From Pseudomonas nitroreducens (GTDB taxonomy: Bacteria; Pseudomonadota; Gammaproteobacteria; Pseudomonadales; Pseudomonadaceae): a stretch of 64,000 nucleotides of DNA. The DNA is taken from NCBI RefSeq assembly GCF_014204515.1, contig NZ_JACHLI010000004.1, forward strand, positions 186,001 through 250,000, read 5' to 3'. Both the position numbers and the translations under genes were made by a program. Below, piece after piece: positions 8,136 through 16,617 of this stretch (position 1 is the stretch's first letter; the number at the start of each line of letters is the position of its first letter). The notes under the pieces are model-generated. The model was not told the DNA's origin. It worked only from the letters and a program-made list of their open reading frames with translations, and searched no databases.

Positions 8136-10091
8136 TTGCAACTTCCTCTGCTCCTGAACCGGCGCGTCCTGCGCTGGAGTCCCGTTCTACCTCTCTGTGT
8201 CTTCGGCTCGCACCTGGCGGCGGCACCGCTGGACCTGGCCGACGAAATCGTCAGCGCGCCCTCGGTGGAGTCCACCACCGTCTCCGACATGGCCCGCTTC
8301 GGCAGCAAGCTGGAGGTCATCGACCGCCAGCAGATCGAACGCGCCGGCCCCAGCGCCGACATCACCCGCGTCCTGCAGATGTACGTGCCCGGCCTGTTCG
8401 TCGCGCCGAAGAACGGCCCGTTCGACTACGGCACCTACTCGCTGCTGGGCGGCCGCAACGACGACACGCTGATCCTGCTGGACGGCGTACGGCTGAACAA
8501 CCGCCTGTATGGCGGCATCTACATCGACACCCTGCCGACCACCGCGGTGGAGCGCATCGAGGTGCTCAAGGGTGGCCAGGGCCTGCTGTTCGGCACCCAG
8601 GCGGTGTCCGGGGTGATCAACATCGTCACCCGCAGCGCGCGCAGCCGTGAGGCCTCCGGCGAAGTGAACCTGGGCCTGGACACCTTCAAGGGCCGCAGCG
8701 GCGATGCCCGCGCCGAGAAGATCGTGCAGAACGGCCTGGGCGATCTCGGCCTGATGGCCTACGTCAGCCACAACCGCTCCGACGGTTACCAGCCGTTCCG
8801 CGACCGCGACATGACCGACACAGTGAGCGACAAGCGCCGCTCCTACGACGTCAACGTGTTCGGCGCCAAGGCCATCCAGGCCATCGGCGCCGCCTCGCGC
8901 CTGGAGCTGTTCTACCAGTACGCCGACGCCGAACTGGACTTCGCCCGGCCGACCTCCAACCACCACACCAGCAACAACCGCGTGCAGCAGATCGCCACGG
9001 CGACCTTCCAGCAGAGTGTCAGCGACGATTTCAGCTGGTTCGCCAAGACCCACATCAACGACTGGGACACCCGCTACGACCGCGTCTACAACCTGCAGGG
9101 CGGCGGCACCCAGGTGCTCAACCACAACGATTACTGGGGCTTCACCGACTGGGGCGCGCAGCTCGAAGGCAAGGCGCGTTTGGGTGGTGGCCACGAGCTG
9201 GTCTTCGGCAGCGACAACCAGTGGTACAAGGGCCAGGACGATGTGCTGATCATCGACAACGACAAGGCCGAATCCCACGCGCTGTACGCCCAGCTGCGAC
9301 CGAACATCGAGGCACTGCCCGACTGGCACCCGAGCCTGGGTGTGCGCCGCGAGGAAATCTCCGGCGGCGAGGGCGCCACCGTGTGGATGCTCACTTCGCT
9401 CTACGACCTCACCGAGCAGCTCAAGCTGCGCGGCCAGTTCGGCACCGCCTTCAAGCTGCCCACCGCCGAGCAGCTGTTCGTCAACGAGCCGGGCGACGAA
9501 GTGGGCAACCGCGACCTCAAGCCCGAGCGCAGCCGCAACGCCGAGCTGGGCCTGGACTACACCGGCGCGCTGTTGGAGCAGCCGTGGAGCGGCAGCGTCA
9601 CCCTGTTCCGCCGCAAGATCACCGACCTCATCAGCCTGGCCGGTGACCAGTGGGTGAACGGCAATGGCGAGATCGAGGTACGCGGCGTCGAAGCCAACGG
9701 CCAGTGGCAGTTCGGTCGGCACTGGCAGGTGTCCGCCGATGCCACGCGCAACCTGGTGGACAGCCGCGAGGGCGTGACGGTGAACAACATCCCGCACTTC
9801 TTCACCCGCGTGCGACTGGGCTATGACGACGACCTCTGGGGCGCCGGCCTGGCCACGCGTTATGTCGGCTCCATCGTCAGCGCCCAGGACGACGACTACG
9901 GCCATTACACCGTGCTCGACGGCGATGCCTACCGCTACCTCGACGTCGCCCATGCCCATCGCCTGAGCCTGCTGCTGGAGAACCTGCTGGACCGCGACTA
10001 CGCCACCGGCCGCACCAGCAACGGCATCCGCCAGGTGGACAACCTCGGCCGGCCGCGCACCGCCGAGCTGCGCTACACCTTCAGCTTCTGA
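8136..10091 (+). CDS. TonB-dependent outer-membrane receptor, cobalamin-riboswitch controlled (BtuB-like)
   Basis: Outer-membrane active transporter, about 651 residues. A signal peptide-like N-terminus (LQLPLLLNRR... ending in HLAAA) is followed by a TonB-box-like DEIVSA, a plug domain (VIDRQQIERAGPSADITRVLQM ... GGRNDDTLILLDGVRLNN ... GVINIVTR) and a beta-barrel ending in the aromatic RYTFSF. The riboswitch upstream makes cobalamin or a corrinoid the likely ligand. I prefer the TTG at 8136, after GAGGCGATCACC, because it begins directly at the signal peptide; the in-frame ATG at 8049 would add an unlikely 29 residues overlapping the riboswitch tail. The stop overlaps the next start by one base, so the genes are translationally coupled. 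Confidence 0.9.
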   Translation: MQLPLLLNRRVLRWSPVLPLCVFGSHLAAAPLDLADEIVSAPSVESTTVSDMARFGSKLEVIDRQQIERAGPSADITRVLQMYVPGLFVAPKNGPFDYGTYSLLGGRNDDTLILLDGVRLNNRLYGGIYIDTLPTTAVERIEVLKGGQGLLFGTQAVSGVINIVTRSARSREASGEVNLGLDTFKGRSGDARAEKIVQNGLGDLGLMAYVSHNRSDGYQPFRDRDMTDTVSDKRRSYDVNVFGAKAIQAIGAASRLELFYQYADAELDFARPTSNHHTSNNRVQQIATATFQQSVSDDFSWFAKTHINDWDTRYDRVYNLQGGGTQVLNHNDYWGFTDWGAQLEGKARLGGGHELVFGSDNQWYKGQDDVLIIDNDKAESHALYAQLRPNIEALPDWHPSLGVRREEISGGEGATVWMLTSLYDLTEQLKLRGQFGTAFKLPTAEQLFVNEPGDEVGNRDLKPERSRNAELGLDYTGALLEQPWSGSVTLFRRKITDLISLAGDQWVNGNGEIEVRGVEANGQWQFGRHWQVSADATRNLVDSREGVTVNNIPHFFTRVRLGYDDDLWGAGLATRYVGSIVSAQDDDYGHYTVLDGDAYRYLDVAHAHRLSLLLENLLDRDYATGRTSNGIRQVDNLGRPRTAELRYTFSF

Positions 10092-10792
10092 TGCGCACCA
10101 TCCTGCTGGTCGGCCCGCTGGCCGGCGCCCAGGGCGAGCGCCTGCACCGCGAGGTGTCGGCGCGTCACGCCGGTGTCGAGTCCGTCGACACCGGCGAGGG
10201 CTTCGAGACGCTCTGGGCGCGGCTGCGCGAGGTGTTGGCAGACGGCGCCGAGCTGCTGCTGGTTGATCTGGAGCCGACTGCCGACGGGGCCTATCTCGAC
10301 TGGCTGCGCGCCGAGCTGGCCGCGCTGTGGGAAGAACATCCCCAGGCGCTGCCACCGAAGGTGACCGCCTCCGCGCTCGGCCGCCGCGGGCTGGACGCGA
10401 TAGCAGTACTGGCGGCTATCGGTGATCCGGCGCAGCAGCTGGATTGCCAGGGCGTCGGCGCGGTGCCGTCGCAGCCGGACTGGTCGGCGCCGCCGCCGCA
10501 TCGGCACCATCTGTTCCTCTGCACTGGGCCGCGCTGCGTGCGGCGCGGAGCATTGCCATTGTGGAAGACCTTGCGCCGCGAGCTGATCCGCCACGACCTC
10601 TACGAGAACGCCGAGGGCGCGTTGCTGACCCGCACCGGCTGCCAGTTTCCCTGCAATCGCGGGCCGCTGCTGACGGTGTATCCCGAGCGGGTCTGGTATG
10701 GCCTGCGCAACGATGAGCAGGTCTGCCGGGTGGTGGTGGAGCATCTGCGTGATGGTGTGCCGGTGGCAGAATTGCGGGTGGACGAGCCATGA
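10091..10792 (+). CDS. (2Fe-2S) thioredoxin-like ferredoxin domain protein
   Basis: A 233-residue cytoplasmic protein. The C-terminal domain (about 140-225) has the four-cysteine pattern of thioredoxin-like [2Fe-2S] ferredoxins (FLCTGPRCVRR ... TRTGCQFPCNRGP). The N-terminal 130 residues look like a CbiX/SirB-like or otherwise degenerate alpha/beta domain (MRTILLVGPLAGAQGERLHR) that I cannot assign firmly. Start overlaps the receptor stop (TGATG), and the next gene encodes a BtuF-like protein, so it belongs to a B12-regulated operon. A role in cobalamin or cobaltochelatase redox chemistry is plausible but inferred. Confidence 0.8.
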   Translation: MRTILLVGPLAGAQGERLHREVSARHAGVESVDTGEGFETLWARLREVLADGAELLLVDLEPTADGAYLDWLRAELAALWEEHPQALPPKVTASALGRRGLDAIAVLAAIGDPAQQLDCQGVGAVPSQPDWSAPPPHRHHLFLCTGPRCVRRGALPLWKTLRRELIRHDLYENAEGALLTRTGCQFPCNRGPLLTVYPERVWYGLRNDEQVCRVVVEHLRDGVPVAELRVDEP

Positions 10793-10806
10793 CGCGCACG
10801 TTTTTC

Positions 10807-10911
10807 GTAGGATCGAGGGGGACGCCCCAGTCCTTGCTCGCGAACCGCTTGATGCCTGGGGTGCCTGGGAGGGTTCGCGAGCAATGACTAGGCGTCCCCC
10901 TCGTTCCTACA
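10807..10911. repeat. REPIN with 14-15-nt insertions in both arms
   Basis: The arms are recognisable GTAGGA..TTGCTCGCGAACC REPs in inverted order, but each is interrupted at the same internal position. The left arm carries GGGGACGCCCCAGTC (10818-10832) and the right arm GACTAGGCGTCCCC (10886-10899). The ATG of the BtuF-like gene (10884-10886) is made at the junction of the right REP and its insertion. Confidence 0.85.
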
Positions 10912-11819
10912 GGCTAACCCTGGGGCTCACGGTGGCGCTGATGCTGAGCCTGGCGACGGCCTCTGCGCAGGACTACCGCAACTGCGCCCAGACCTGGAGC
11001 ATCGACCATCCGCCGCAACGCATCCTCGCCCTCAACCAGCACGCGGCTGATCTGTTGCTGGCGCTGGGCGTAGGGAAGCGGCTGATCGGCGTCGCCTACA
11101 TCGATGATGATCTGGACATTGCCGATGGCCGCTATCGCGGCGTGCCGTTGCTGTCACGCCAGTATCCATCGGCCGAAGCGGTCTACGCGCAGCGGCCGGA
11201 CCTGGTGGTGGCCGGCTTCGCCTCGGCCTTCCGCCTGGGCAACCTGTCCCGCGAGGAACTGGGCGAGCATGGCGTCGCCAGCTACCTGCTGGATGCCGGC
11301 TGTGGGGTTTGGCAGAACGATCTGTTCGCAGGCGTCGAGACCGACCTGCAGACCCTGGGCGATATGCTCGGCGAGACGAAGCGGGCGCAGCAACTGATCC
11401 GCCGGCAACGCGCCGAACTGGCCGAAGCACGCCGCCTTTTCGTCGGGAGCAAGCCGCTGGAAGTCTTCTACCTCGACAGCGCCAGCAACGGACTGGAGAG
11501 CCAGGGGCGGCGCGGTGTGGTGACCCAACTGTTGCACGCTGCCGGCGCGCACAACCTGTTCGAGGACGTCGACCTGGGCGGCTTCACCGCCAGCACCGAA
11601 CAACTGCTGGCGCGCGACCCGGACGTGATCCTGCTGGCCGATGCGCTGTGGTCCACGGCCGCGCAGAAAGTCCGCACGCTGCGCGCCGATCCAGTGCTCT
11701 CCCAGCTACGCGCAGTGCGCGAAGGGCGCTTCGTGGCGCTGCCGTTCACCCACCTGTTCCCCGGCGTACACAGTGGCGAGGCTGCCCGCGAACTGGCACA
11801 GGCGCTGGAAGGTTTCTGA
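10884..11819 (+). CDS. Periplasmic cobalamin-binding-like protein (BtuF/TroA fold)
   Basis: A 311-residue substrate-binding protein. A signal peptide (residues 1 to about 28: MTRRPPRSYR then a hydrophobic core ending SLATASAQ) precedes a helical-backbone TroA-like domain with the typical RILALNQHAADLLLALGVGKRLIGV opening. In this family the protein delivers corrinoid, heme or siderophore to an ABC importer. The B12-riboswitch receptor upstream favours cobalamin. No permease or ATPase gene (BtuC/BtuD) is nearby. The ATG at 10884 lies inside the right arm of a modified REPIN, so the first ten or so codons are repeat-derived; GGGAGGG about ten bases upstream could act as ribosome-binding site. 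A later start would remove part of the signal peptide. Confidence 0.8.
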   Translation: MTRRPPRSYRLTLGLTVALMLSLATASAQDYRNCAQTWSIDHPPQRILALNQHAADLLLALGVGKRLIGVAYIDDDLDIADGRYRGVPLLSRQYPSAEAVYAQRPDLVVAGFASAFRLGNLSREELGEHGVASYLLDAGCGVWQNDLFAGVETDLQTLGDMLGETKRAQQLIRRQRAELAEARRLFVGSKPLEVFYLDSASNGLESQGRRGVVTQLLHAAGAHNLFEDVDLGGFTASTEQLLARDPDVILLADALWSTAAQKVRTLRADPVLSQLRAVREGRFVALPFTHLFPGVHSGEAARELAQALEGF

Positions 11820-11911
11820 AAGGGAAACGGCTCGTCTGTTCGCTCGCCACTGCTCCTACCCAAGCACCGGAGCCCGTGTTAGAAACGCCCATCGATTATT
11901 CGGAGGCTGTC

Positions 11912-13006
11912 ATGGGCAAGTTGCGCGTTGGGGTGATTTTCGGTGGGCGTTCGGCGGAACACGAGGTGTCCCTGCAATCGGCGAAGAACATCGTCGATGC
12001 CCTGGACCGCGAGCGCTTCGAGCCGGTGCTGATCGGTATCGACAAGGACGGCCGCTGGCACCTCAACGATGCCTCCGACTACCTGCTCAACCAGGAAAAC
12101 CCCGCGCTGATCGCCCTCAACCGCTCCAACCGCGAACTCGCCGTGGTGCCGGGCAAGGCCGAGCAGCAACTGGTGGAAACCGGCAGCCGCCAGCTGCTCG
12201 ATCATGTCGACGTGATCTTCCCCATCGTCCACGGCACCCAGGGCGAGGACGGCTGTCTGCAGGGCCTGCTGCGCATGGCCGACATTCCTTTCGTCGGCTC
12301 CGACGTGCTCGGTTCGGCGATCTGCATGGACAAGGATGTGAGCAAGCGCCTGCTGCGCGACGCCGGTATCGCCATCACCCCGTTCATCAGCCTGAATCGC
12401 GCCAGCGCCGCGCGCACGCCGTTTGCCGAAGCGCAGCGCAAGCTCGGCCTGCCGCTGTTCATCAAGCCGGCGAACATGGGCTCCTCGGTGGGCGTGAGCA
12501 AGGTCGAGGACCAGGCCGCCTATGACGAAGCCGTGCGTCTGGCGCTGGCCTTCGACGACAAGGTGCTGGTGGAGGCCGCCGTGCAGGGCCGCGAGATCGA
12601 GTGCGCGGTGCTGGGCAACGAGCAACCGATCGCCAGCGGCTGCGGCGAGATCGTCGTCGGCAGCGGCTTCTACTCCTACGACAGCAAGTACATCGACGAG
12701 GACGCGGCCAAGGTCGTGGTGCCGGCGGATATTCCGGCCGAGGCCAGCGAGCGCATCCGCCAGCTCGCCGTGGACGCCTTCGTCGCCCTGGAGTGCTCCG
12801 GGCTGGCGCGGGTCGATGTGTTCCTCACCGAGACGGGCGAGGTGCTGATCAACGAGCTGAACTCGCTGCCCGGCTTCACCCGCATCAGCATGTACCCCAA
12901 GCTCTGGCAGGCCGCCGGGATGACCTACAGCGAGCTGGTCAGCCGCCTGATCGACCTGGCCATCGAGCGCCACGCCGCGCGGCGCAATCTGCAGACCAAC
13001 CGCTGA
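11912..13006 (+). CDS. ddlA: D-alanine--D-alanine ligase (DdlA type)
   Basis: ATP-grasp ligase joining two D-alanines for peptidoglycan precursor synthesis in the cytoplasm. The N-terminal motif VGVIFGGRSAEHEVSLQSAKN is diagnostic. The ATP-grasp lysine region (LPLFIKPANMGSSVGVSKV) and the C-terminal LINELNSLPGFTRISMYP Mg-binding segment are present. At 364 residues it is the longer DdlA form rather than DdlB (about 310), which usually sits with ftsQ/murC. ATG 11912 has CGGAGG upstream. It stands alone between the BtuF-like and aldo/keto reductase genes. Confidence 0.95.
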   Translation: MGKLRVGVIFGGRSAEHEVSLQSAKNIVDALDRERFEPVLIGIDKDGRWHLNDASDYLLNQENPALIALNRSNRELAVVPGKAEQQLVETGSRQLLDHVDVIFPIVHGTQGEDGCLQGLLRMADIPFVGSDVLGSAICMDKDVSKRLLRDAGIAITPFISLNRASAARTPFAEAQRKLGLPLFIKPANMGSSVGVSKVEDQAAYDEAVRLALAFDDKVLVEAAVQGREIECAVLGNEQPIASGCGEIVVGSGFYSYDSKYIDEDAAKVVVPADIPAEASERIRQLAVDAFVALECSGLARVDVFLTETGEVLINELNSLPGFTRISMYPKLWQAAGMTYSELVSRLIDLAIERHAARRNLQTNR

Positions 13007-13108
13007 TCGACCACCCGGCTCCGGCTTCTGCGCTACCCTGTGTGCCCGTCGCCCGGTTTCGGGCGGCTGGCCCCGTGTCCCCAACACAAGCGCAAGAAGG
13101 AGCACGAG

Positions 13109-13933
13109 ATGAACACTGTGGTATTCGCCGACGGCACCGCCGTTCCCGCCATCGGCCAGGGCACCTGGCGCATGGGCGAAGACAGCTTCCAGCGCAAGCG
13201 CGAGGTCGCCGCCCTGCGTGAAGGCGTCGAGCGCGGCCTGACCCTGATCGACACCGCCGAGATGTACGGCGAGGGCGGTTCGGAAGAGGTGGTCGGCGAG
13301 GCGCTGGTCGGCCTGCGCGACCAGGTCTTCCTGGTCAGCAAGGTCTACCCGCACAACGCCAGCCGCCGCGGCATCCCCGAAGCCTGCGAGCGCAGTCTGC
13401 GGCGCCTGGGCACCGACTGCCTGGACCTCTACCTGCTGCACTGGCGCGGCCAGTATCCGCTGGAGGAAACCGTCGACGCCTTCGAGCGCCTGCGCGAAGC
13501 CGGCAAGATCAAGCGCTGGGGTGTGTCCAATTTCGATCTCGACGACCTGCAGGAGCTGAACGAACCGGCCTGCGCCAGCAACCAGGTGCAATACAGCCTG
13601 GAGGAGCGCGGCATCGAGTGGGACCTGCTGCCCTGGTGCCAGGAGGAGCGCATGCCGCTCATGGCGTACTGCCCGGTAGGCCAAGGCGGCAAGCTGCTGC
13701 GCCACCGCGTGCTGGCCGATATTGCCGGCCGCCACGACGCCACCCCGGCGCGCGTGGCGTTGGCCTGGCTGATCCACCAGCCGGGCGTGATCGCCATCCC
13801 CAAGGCCGTCGAGCCGCTGCATGTGCGTGACAACGCCGCCGCACTGGAGCTGCGCCTGACACCCGAGGACCTCGAAGCCCTCGACGCCGCCTTCCCGCCG
13901 CCGACGCGCAAACGGCACCTGGCGGTGGTCTGA
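13109..13933 (+). CDS. Aldo/keto reductase
   Basis: A 274-residue NADPH-dependent (beta/alpha)8 oxidoreductase. The catalytic tetrad is complete: Asp48 and Tyr53 (LIDTAEMYGEGG), Lys78 (VSKVYPHN), His111 (LLHWRG). The C-terminal IPKAVEPLHVRDNAAAL cofactor phosphate-binding loop is typical. It resembles the AKR5/YafB-like group; the substrate is unknown. The start is preceded by AAGAAGGAG at good spacing. A strong hairpin without a T-run follows at 13940-13976. Confidence 0.9.
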   Translation: MNTVVFADGTAVPAIGQGTWRMGEDSFQRKREVAALREGVERGLTLIDTAEMYGEGGSEEVVGEALVGLRDQVFLVSKVYPHNASRRGIPEACERSLRRLGTDCLDLYLLHWRGQYPLEETVDAFERLREAGKIKRWGVSNFDLDDLQELNEPACASNQVQYSLEERGIEWDLLPWCQEERMPLMAYCPVGQGGKLLRHRVLADIAGRHDATPARVALAWLIHQPGVIAIPKAVEPLHVRDNAAALELRLTPEDLEALDAAFPPPTRKRHLAVV

Positions 13934-13939
13934 ACCCGA

Positions 13940-13976
13940 CACCCCGGTCGTCGCGCGCCAGGGCGCGACCGGGGTG
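13940..13976 (+). terminator. Strong GC hairpin after the aldo/keto reductase gene
   Basis: CACCCCGGTCG pairs with CGACCGGGGTG around a 15-nt centre. No U-tract follows, so it may stabilise the mRNA end or act with Rho rather than terminate alone. Confidence 0.5.
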
Positions 13977-14024
13977 CGGTGCTAGCCTTGCCCCATGGAT
14001 CACCGACCGGGGAGGGCTGCAGCG

Positions 14025-14396
14025 ATGGGCAACTACACGGCGGACAGCGCCGCCATCAACCGCGTGCTGACGGAGTACGTCGAGGGCATGACCTTCGGCG
14101 ACGAGTCGCGCCTGCGCCAGGCCTTCCATCCGTCCTGCCGGATCATCGGCAACTACCACGGCGCGCTGGAGTGGGCGTCGCTGGACGAGTTCATCGCTGC
14201 GATCAAGGCCGAGTCGCCGCCCAGTGACGGCGCGCCACCGGTGTGGGAACTCAAATCGCTGGATGTCACCGGCGACAGTGCGATAGCCAAGGTCACCGAC
14301 GAGTTCATGGGCCTGCACTTCACCGACTACCTGTCGCTGCTGCAGATCGGCAACGGCTGGCAGATCGTCAACAAGCTCTACTACCTGCACGACTGA
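14025..14396 (+). CDS. NTF2-like (SnoaL/lumazine-binding type) family protein
   Basis: A 123-residue single-domain protein of the cone-shaped NTF2-like fold (AINRVLTEYVEGMTFGDES ... FHPSCRIIGNYHG ... LLQIGNGWQIVNKLYY). This subgroup is often annotated as nuclear transport factor 2 family or putative lumazine-binding protein, and its activity is unknown. The start at 14025 has GGAGGG nine bases upstream; an in-frame ATG 30 bases earlier is less well placed. The stop is two bases before the methyltransferase start, so the two are probably co-transcribed. Confidence 0.8.
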   Translation: MGNYTADSAAINRVLTEYVEGMTFGDESRLRQAFHPSCRIIGNYHGALEWASLDEFIAAIKAESPPSDGAPPVWELKSLDVTGDSAIAKVTDEFMGLHFTDYLSLLQIGNGWQIVNKLYYLHD

Positions 14397-14397
14397 C

Positions 14398-15213
14398 GTG
14401 GAACGCATTGCCCTGCGTGGCACGCCGGAAACCCTGCTGATCACCCTCTACGCCAAGGCGAAGGAGAGCGAGCTGCCCGACAGCCTGCTGCGTGATCATT
14501 TCTCGCGGCAGGCCGTGGCGCAGATCGACTACGACTTCGCCCGCCTGCGCATCGGCCGTGCCGAACAGGTGGGCATCGCGCTGCGGGCCAAGCTGTTCGA
14601 CGACTGGGTACGCGACTTCCTTGCCCGCCATCCTTCCTGCGTGGTGCTGCAACTGGGCTGCGGGCTGGATAGCCGGGTATTTCGCATCGATCCGCCCTCC
14701 GGCGTGCAGTGGTTCGAGGTGGACTTTCCCCAGGTGATCGCCCTGCGCGAAAAGCTGTATCCGCCGCGGGAGAACTGTCACCTGCTGGCGACTCCGCTGA
14801 CCGCGCCGGACTGGTGGCGTGCGGTGCCGACCGGGAGACCGGTGCTGCTGGTGGCCGAGGGCGTGCTGCCCTATATCGAGACCGAGGAGGTGTTCTGGCT
14901 GCTGCGCTCGCTGACCGCCCACTTCGGCGGCGGCGAGCTGCTCTTCGACGGCTACAGCCGCCTGGGCATCCGCCTGCTGCAGTGGAACCCGATGATCCGC
15001 CGCACCGGCGCCGTGCTGCATTGGGGTATCGACGAGCCCTGGGAGCTGGAGCAGCAGGTGCCGGCCCTGCGCTTCAGCGAGGCCATCGCGGCCTACGACC
15101 GCGAGCAGATCGCCCGGCTTTCGCTGGGCATGCGCCTGCTCTACGAGATCACCCTGGCCATCCCGGCGCTGCGTCGCATGGGCCGTTTGCTGCGTTATCG
15201 CTTCGGCGCCTGA
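14398..15213 (+). CDS. Class I SAM-dependent methyltransferase (leucine carboxyl methyltransferase-like)
   Basis: A 271-residue protein of the LCMT/polyketide O-methyltransferase family (Pfam Methyltransf_18-like LCM group). The SAM-binding loop VVLQLGCGLDSRVFRID, the acidic residue after strand 2 (WFEVDFPQVI) and the AEGVLPYIETEEVFWLL motif are typical. In this family the methyl acceptor is usually a hydroxyl or carboxyl of a small molecule, unknown here. It starts with GTG two bases after the NTF2-like stop, indicating translational coupling. Confidence 0.83.
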   Translation: MERIALRGTPETLLITLYAKAKESELPDSLLRDHFSRQAVAQIDYDFARLRIGRAEQVGIALRAKLFDDWVRDFLARHPSCVVLQLGCGLDSRVFRIDPPSGVQWFEVDFPQVIALREKLYPPRENCHLLATPLTAPDWWRAVPTGRPVLLVAEGVLPYIETEEVFWLLRSLTAHFGGGELLFDGYSRLGIRLLQWNPMIRRTGAVLHWGIDEPWELEQQVPALRFSEAIAAYDREQIARLSLGMRLLYEITLAIPALRRMGRLLRYRFGA

Positions 15214-15278
15214 TGGCTGCGCGCTGGTACGGCTGCTTTACTGAGGCATTCGTGAGAACCAGGCGCAGGAGTCGTGCG

Positions 15279-15734
15279 ATGAAGCTCGAACCGCTGATGG
15301 AGATGAACGTGAAGGCCAGCGTACCGCTGGAGATCGGTCGCGTCCCGCAGGGGCAGCGACTGATCTCGGCAGCCGGCGGCGGCACCTTCAAGGGCCGGCG
15401 CCTGAGCGGCGAGGTGCTGCCCGGCGGCGGCGACTGGATCCTGGTGGACAGCGACGGCGGCTGGCACCTGGAAGTGCGCCTGGTGCTGCGCACCGACGAC
15501 GGCGCGCGTATCCTGATGCAGCACAACGGGCTGCTGGTGGCCAATCCGAAGATCATCCACGCGGTCTCGCGGGGCGACAGCACCGAGTTCGGCGATACCT
15601 ATTTCATGATCCAGCCACGCTTCGAAGTGGGCGATGAGCGCTACCGCTGGCTCAACCACCAGTTGGCGGTGGGCGAGGGGCGGCTGGGGCCGGGCTGGGT
15701 CGAATACCGTTTGTACTCACTCGCCAATGGATGA
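15279..15734 (+). CDS. DUF3237 (UPF0311) family protein
   Basis: A 151-residue protein matching the DUF3237 pattern: GTFKGRRLSGEVLPGGGDW, VLRTDDGARILMQHNG and TYFMIQPRFEVGDERYRWLN. The family forms beta-barrels of unknown activity and is frequent in aromatic-degradation and secondary-metabolism loci. ATG 15279 follows CAGGAG. It lies in a same-strand run with the methyltransferase and DCC protein genes. Confidence 0.83.
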   Translation: MKLEPLMEMNVKASVPLEIGRVPQGQRLISAAGGGTFKGRRLSGEVLPGGGDWILVDSDGGWHLEVRLVLRTDDGARILMQHNGLLVANPKIIHAVSRGDSTEFGDTYFMIQPRFEVGDERYRWLNHQLAVGEGRLGPGWVEYRLYSLANG

Positions 15735-15803
15735 GCGATGAAGCACAGGACTTGTCACACAGCACGGGCACAGTTGGCGCATCAGGGAACTGGAGACGAC
15801 GCC

Positions 15804-16232
15804 ATGGCTCTGCCCCCTTTCATGCAGCCCGACGACAAGGTCGTGCTGTTCGACGGCACCTGCCGGCTGTGCAACGGCTGGAGCCGCTTTCTCCTGCGCC
15901 ACGACCGCGAACGCCGGATCAAGCTGTGCAGCGTGCAGTCCGCCGAAGGCCAGGCGATCCTCGACTGGTTCGGCCTGCCCACCGAATACTTCGACACCAT
16001 GCTCTACGTCGATGGCCGCCAGGGCTTCGAGCGCAGCGACGCCTTCCTGCGGGTGGTCGGTCAGTTGCCGGCACCGTGGCACTGGTTGCGGGTGCTCTGG
16101 CTGATCCCCCGGCCGCTGCGTGACTGGGGCTACGACCGCATTGCGCTCAACCGCTATCGCCTGTTCGGCCGCGAAGAGAGTTGCCTGGTGCCGTCGCCGC
16201 AGTACCGTGGGCGCTTCCTCGGCAATGACTAG
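15804..16232 (+). CDS. DCC1-like thiol-disulfide oxidoreductase family protein (DUF393)
   Basis: A 142-residue protein with the N-terminal DxxCxxC-type motif DGTCRLCNGWSRF (Cys pair at residues 17 and 20) in a thioredoxin-like fold. The family is predicted to exchange thiols and disulfides; partners are unknown. I start at ATG 15804 (MALPPFMQ), behind GGAGACGACGCC; an upstream in-frame ATG at 15738 adds 22 residues without family resemblance. The stop overlaps the next start by eight bases, so the membrane protein that follows is probably co-expressed. Confidence 0.82.
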   Translation: MALPPFMQPDDKVVLFDGTCRLCNGWSRFLLRHDRERRIKLCSVQSAEGQAILDWFGLPTEYFDTMLYVDGRQGFERSDAFLRVVGQLPAPWHWLRVLWLIPRPLRDWGYDRIALNRYRLFGREESCLVPSPQYRGRFLGND

Positions 16233-16617
16233 CGCGGCCATTGCGCGCCTGGCGCTGGGCCTGGTGTTTCTCTACCACGGGCTGGTGCCCAAGCTGCTGT
16301 TCCTCAGCCCGGATGAAGTGCGGATGATCGAGGCCCACGACTGGCCGCTGTCGACCCTGCGCATCGCCCAGGTTGCCGGTGCCGTGGAGATCGTCCTGGC
16401 CTTGGCCATCCTGCTGCTGCGCCGCAGCCGCTGGCCGTTGTGGCTGGCCGCGGCCGCGCTGCTGGGGCTGCTGGTGGACGTGGCGCTGTTCGCTCCCGAA
16501 CTGCTGCTGGGCGCCTTCAATCCGGTGTCCACCAACATCGCCGCCCTGGCCCTGTGCGCCATCGCCCTGCTGGGCGAACGAGGCGCGCACGCGTCGCGCC
16601 CCTTCTCCTCGCGTTAG
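16225..16617 (+). CDS. DoxX-like integral membrane protein
   Basis: A 130-residue inner-membrane protein with four hydrophobic helices. The segment ARLALGLVFLYHGLVPKLLF followed by the charged EVRMIEAHD and then paired helices resembles the DoxX-like family. Function unknown. The start ATG overlaps the end of the DCC1-like gene (ATGACTAG), so a DCC/DoxX-like pair is likely; such pairs are seen in other proteobacteria. It converges tail to tail with the porin-like gene, the two stops overlapping by a few bases. Confidence 0.75.
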   Translation: MTSAAIARLALGLVFLYHGLVPKLLFLSPDEVRMIEAHDWPLSTLRIAQVAGAVEIVLALAILLLRRSRWPLWLAAAALLGLLVDVALFAPELLLGAFNPVSTNIAALALCAIALLGERGAHASRPFSSR

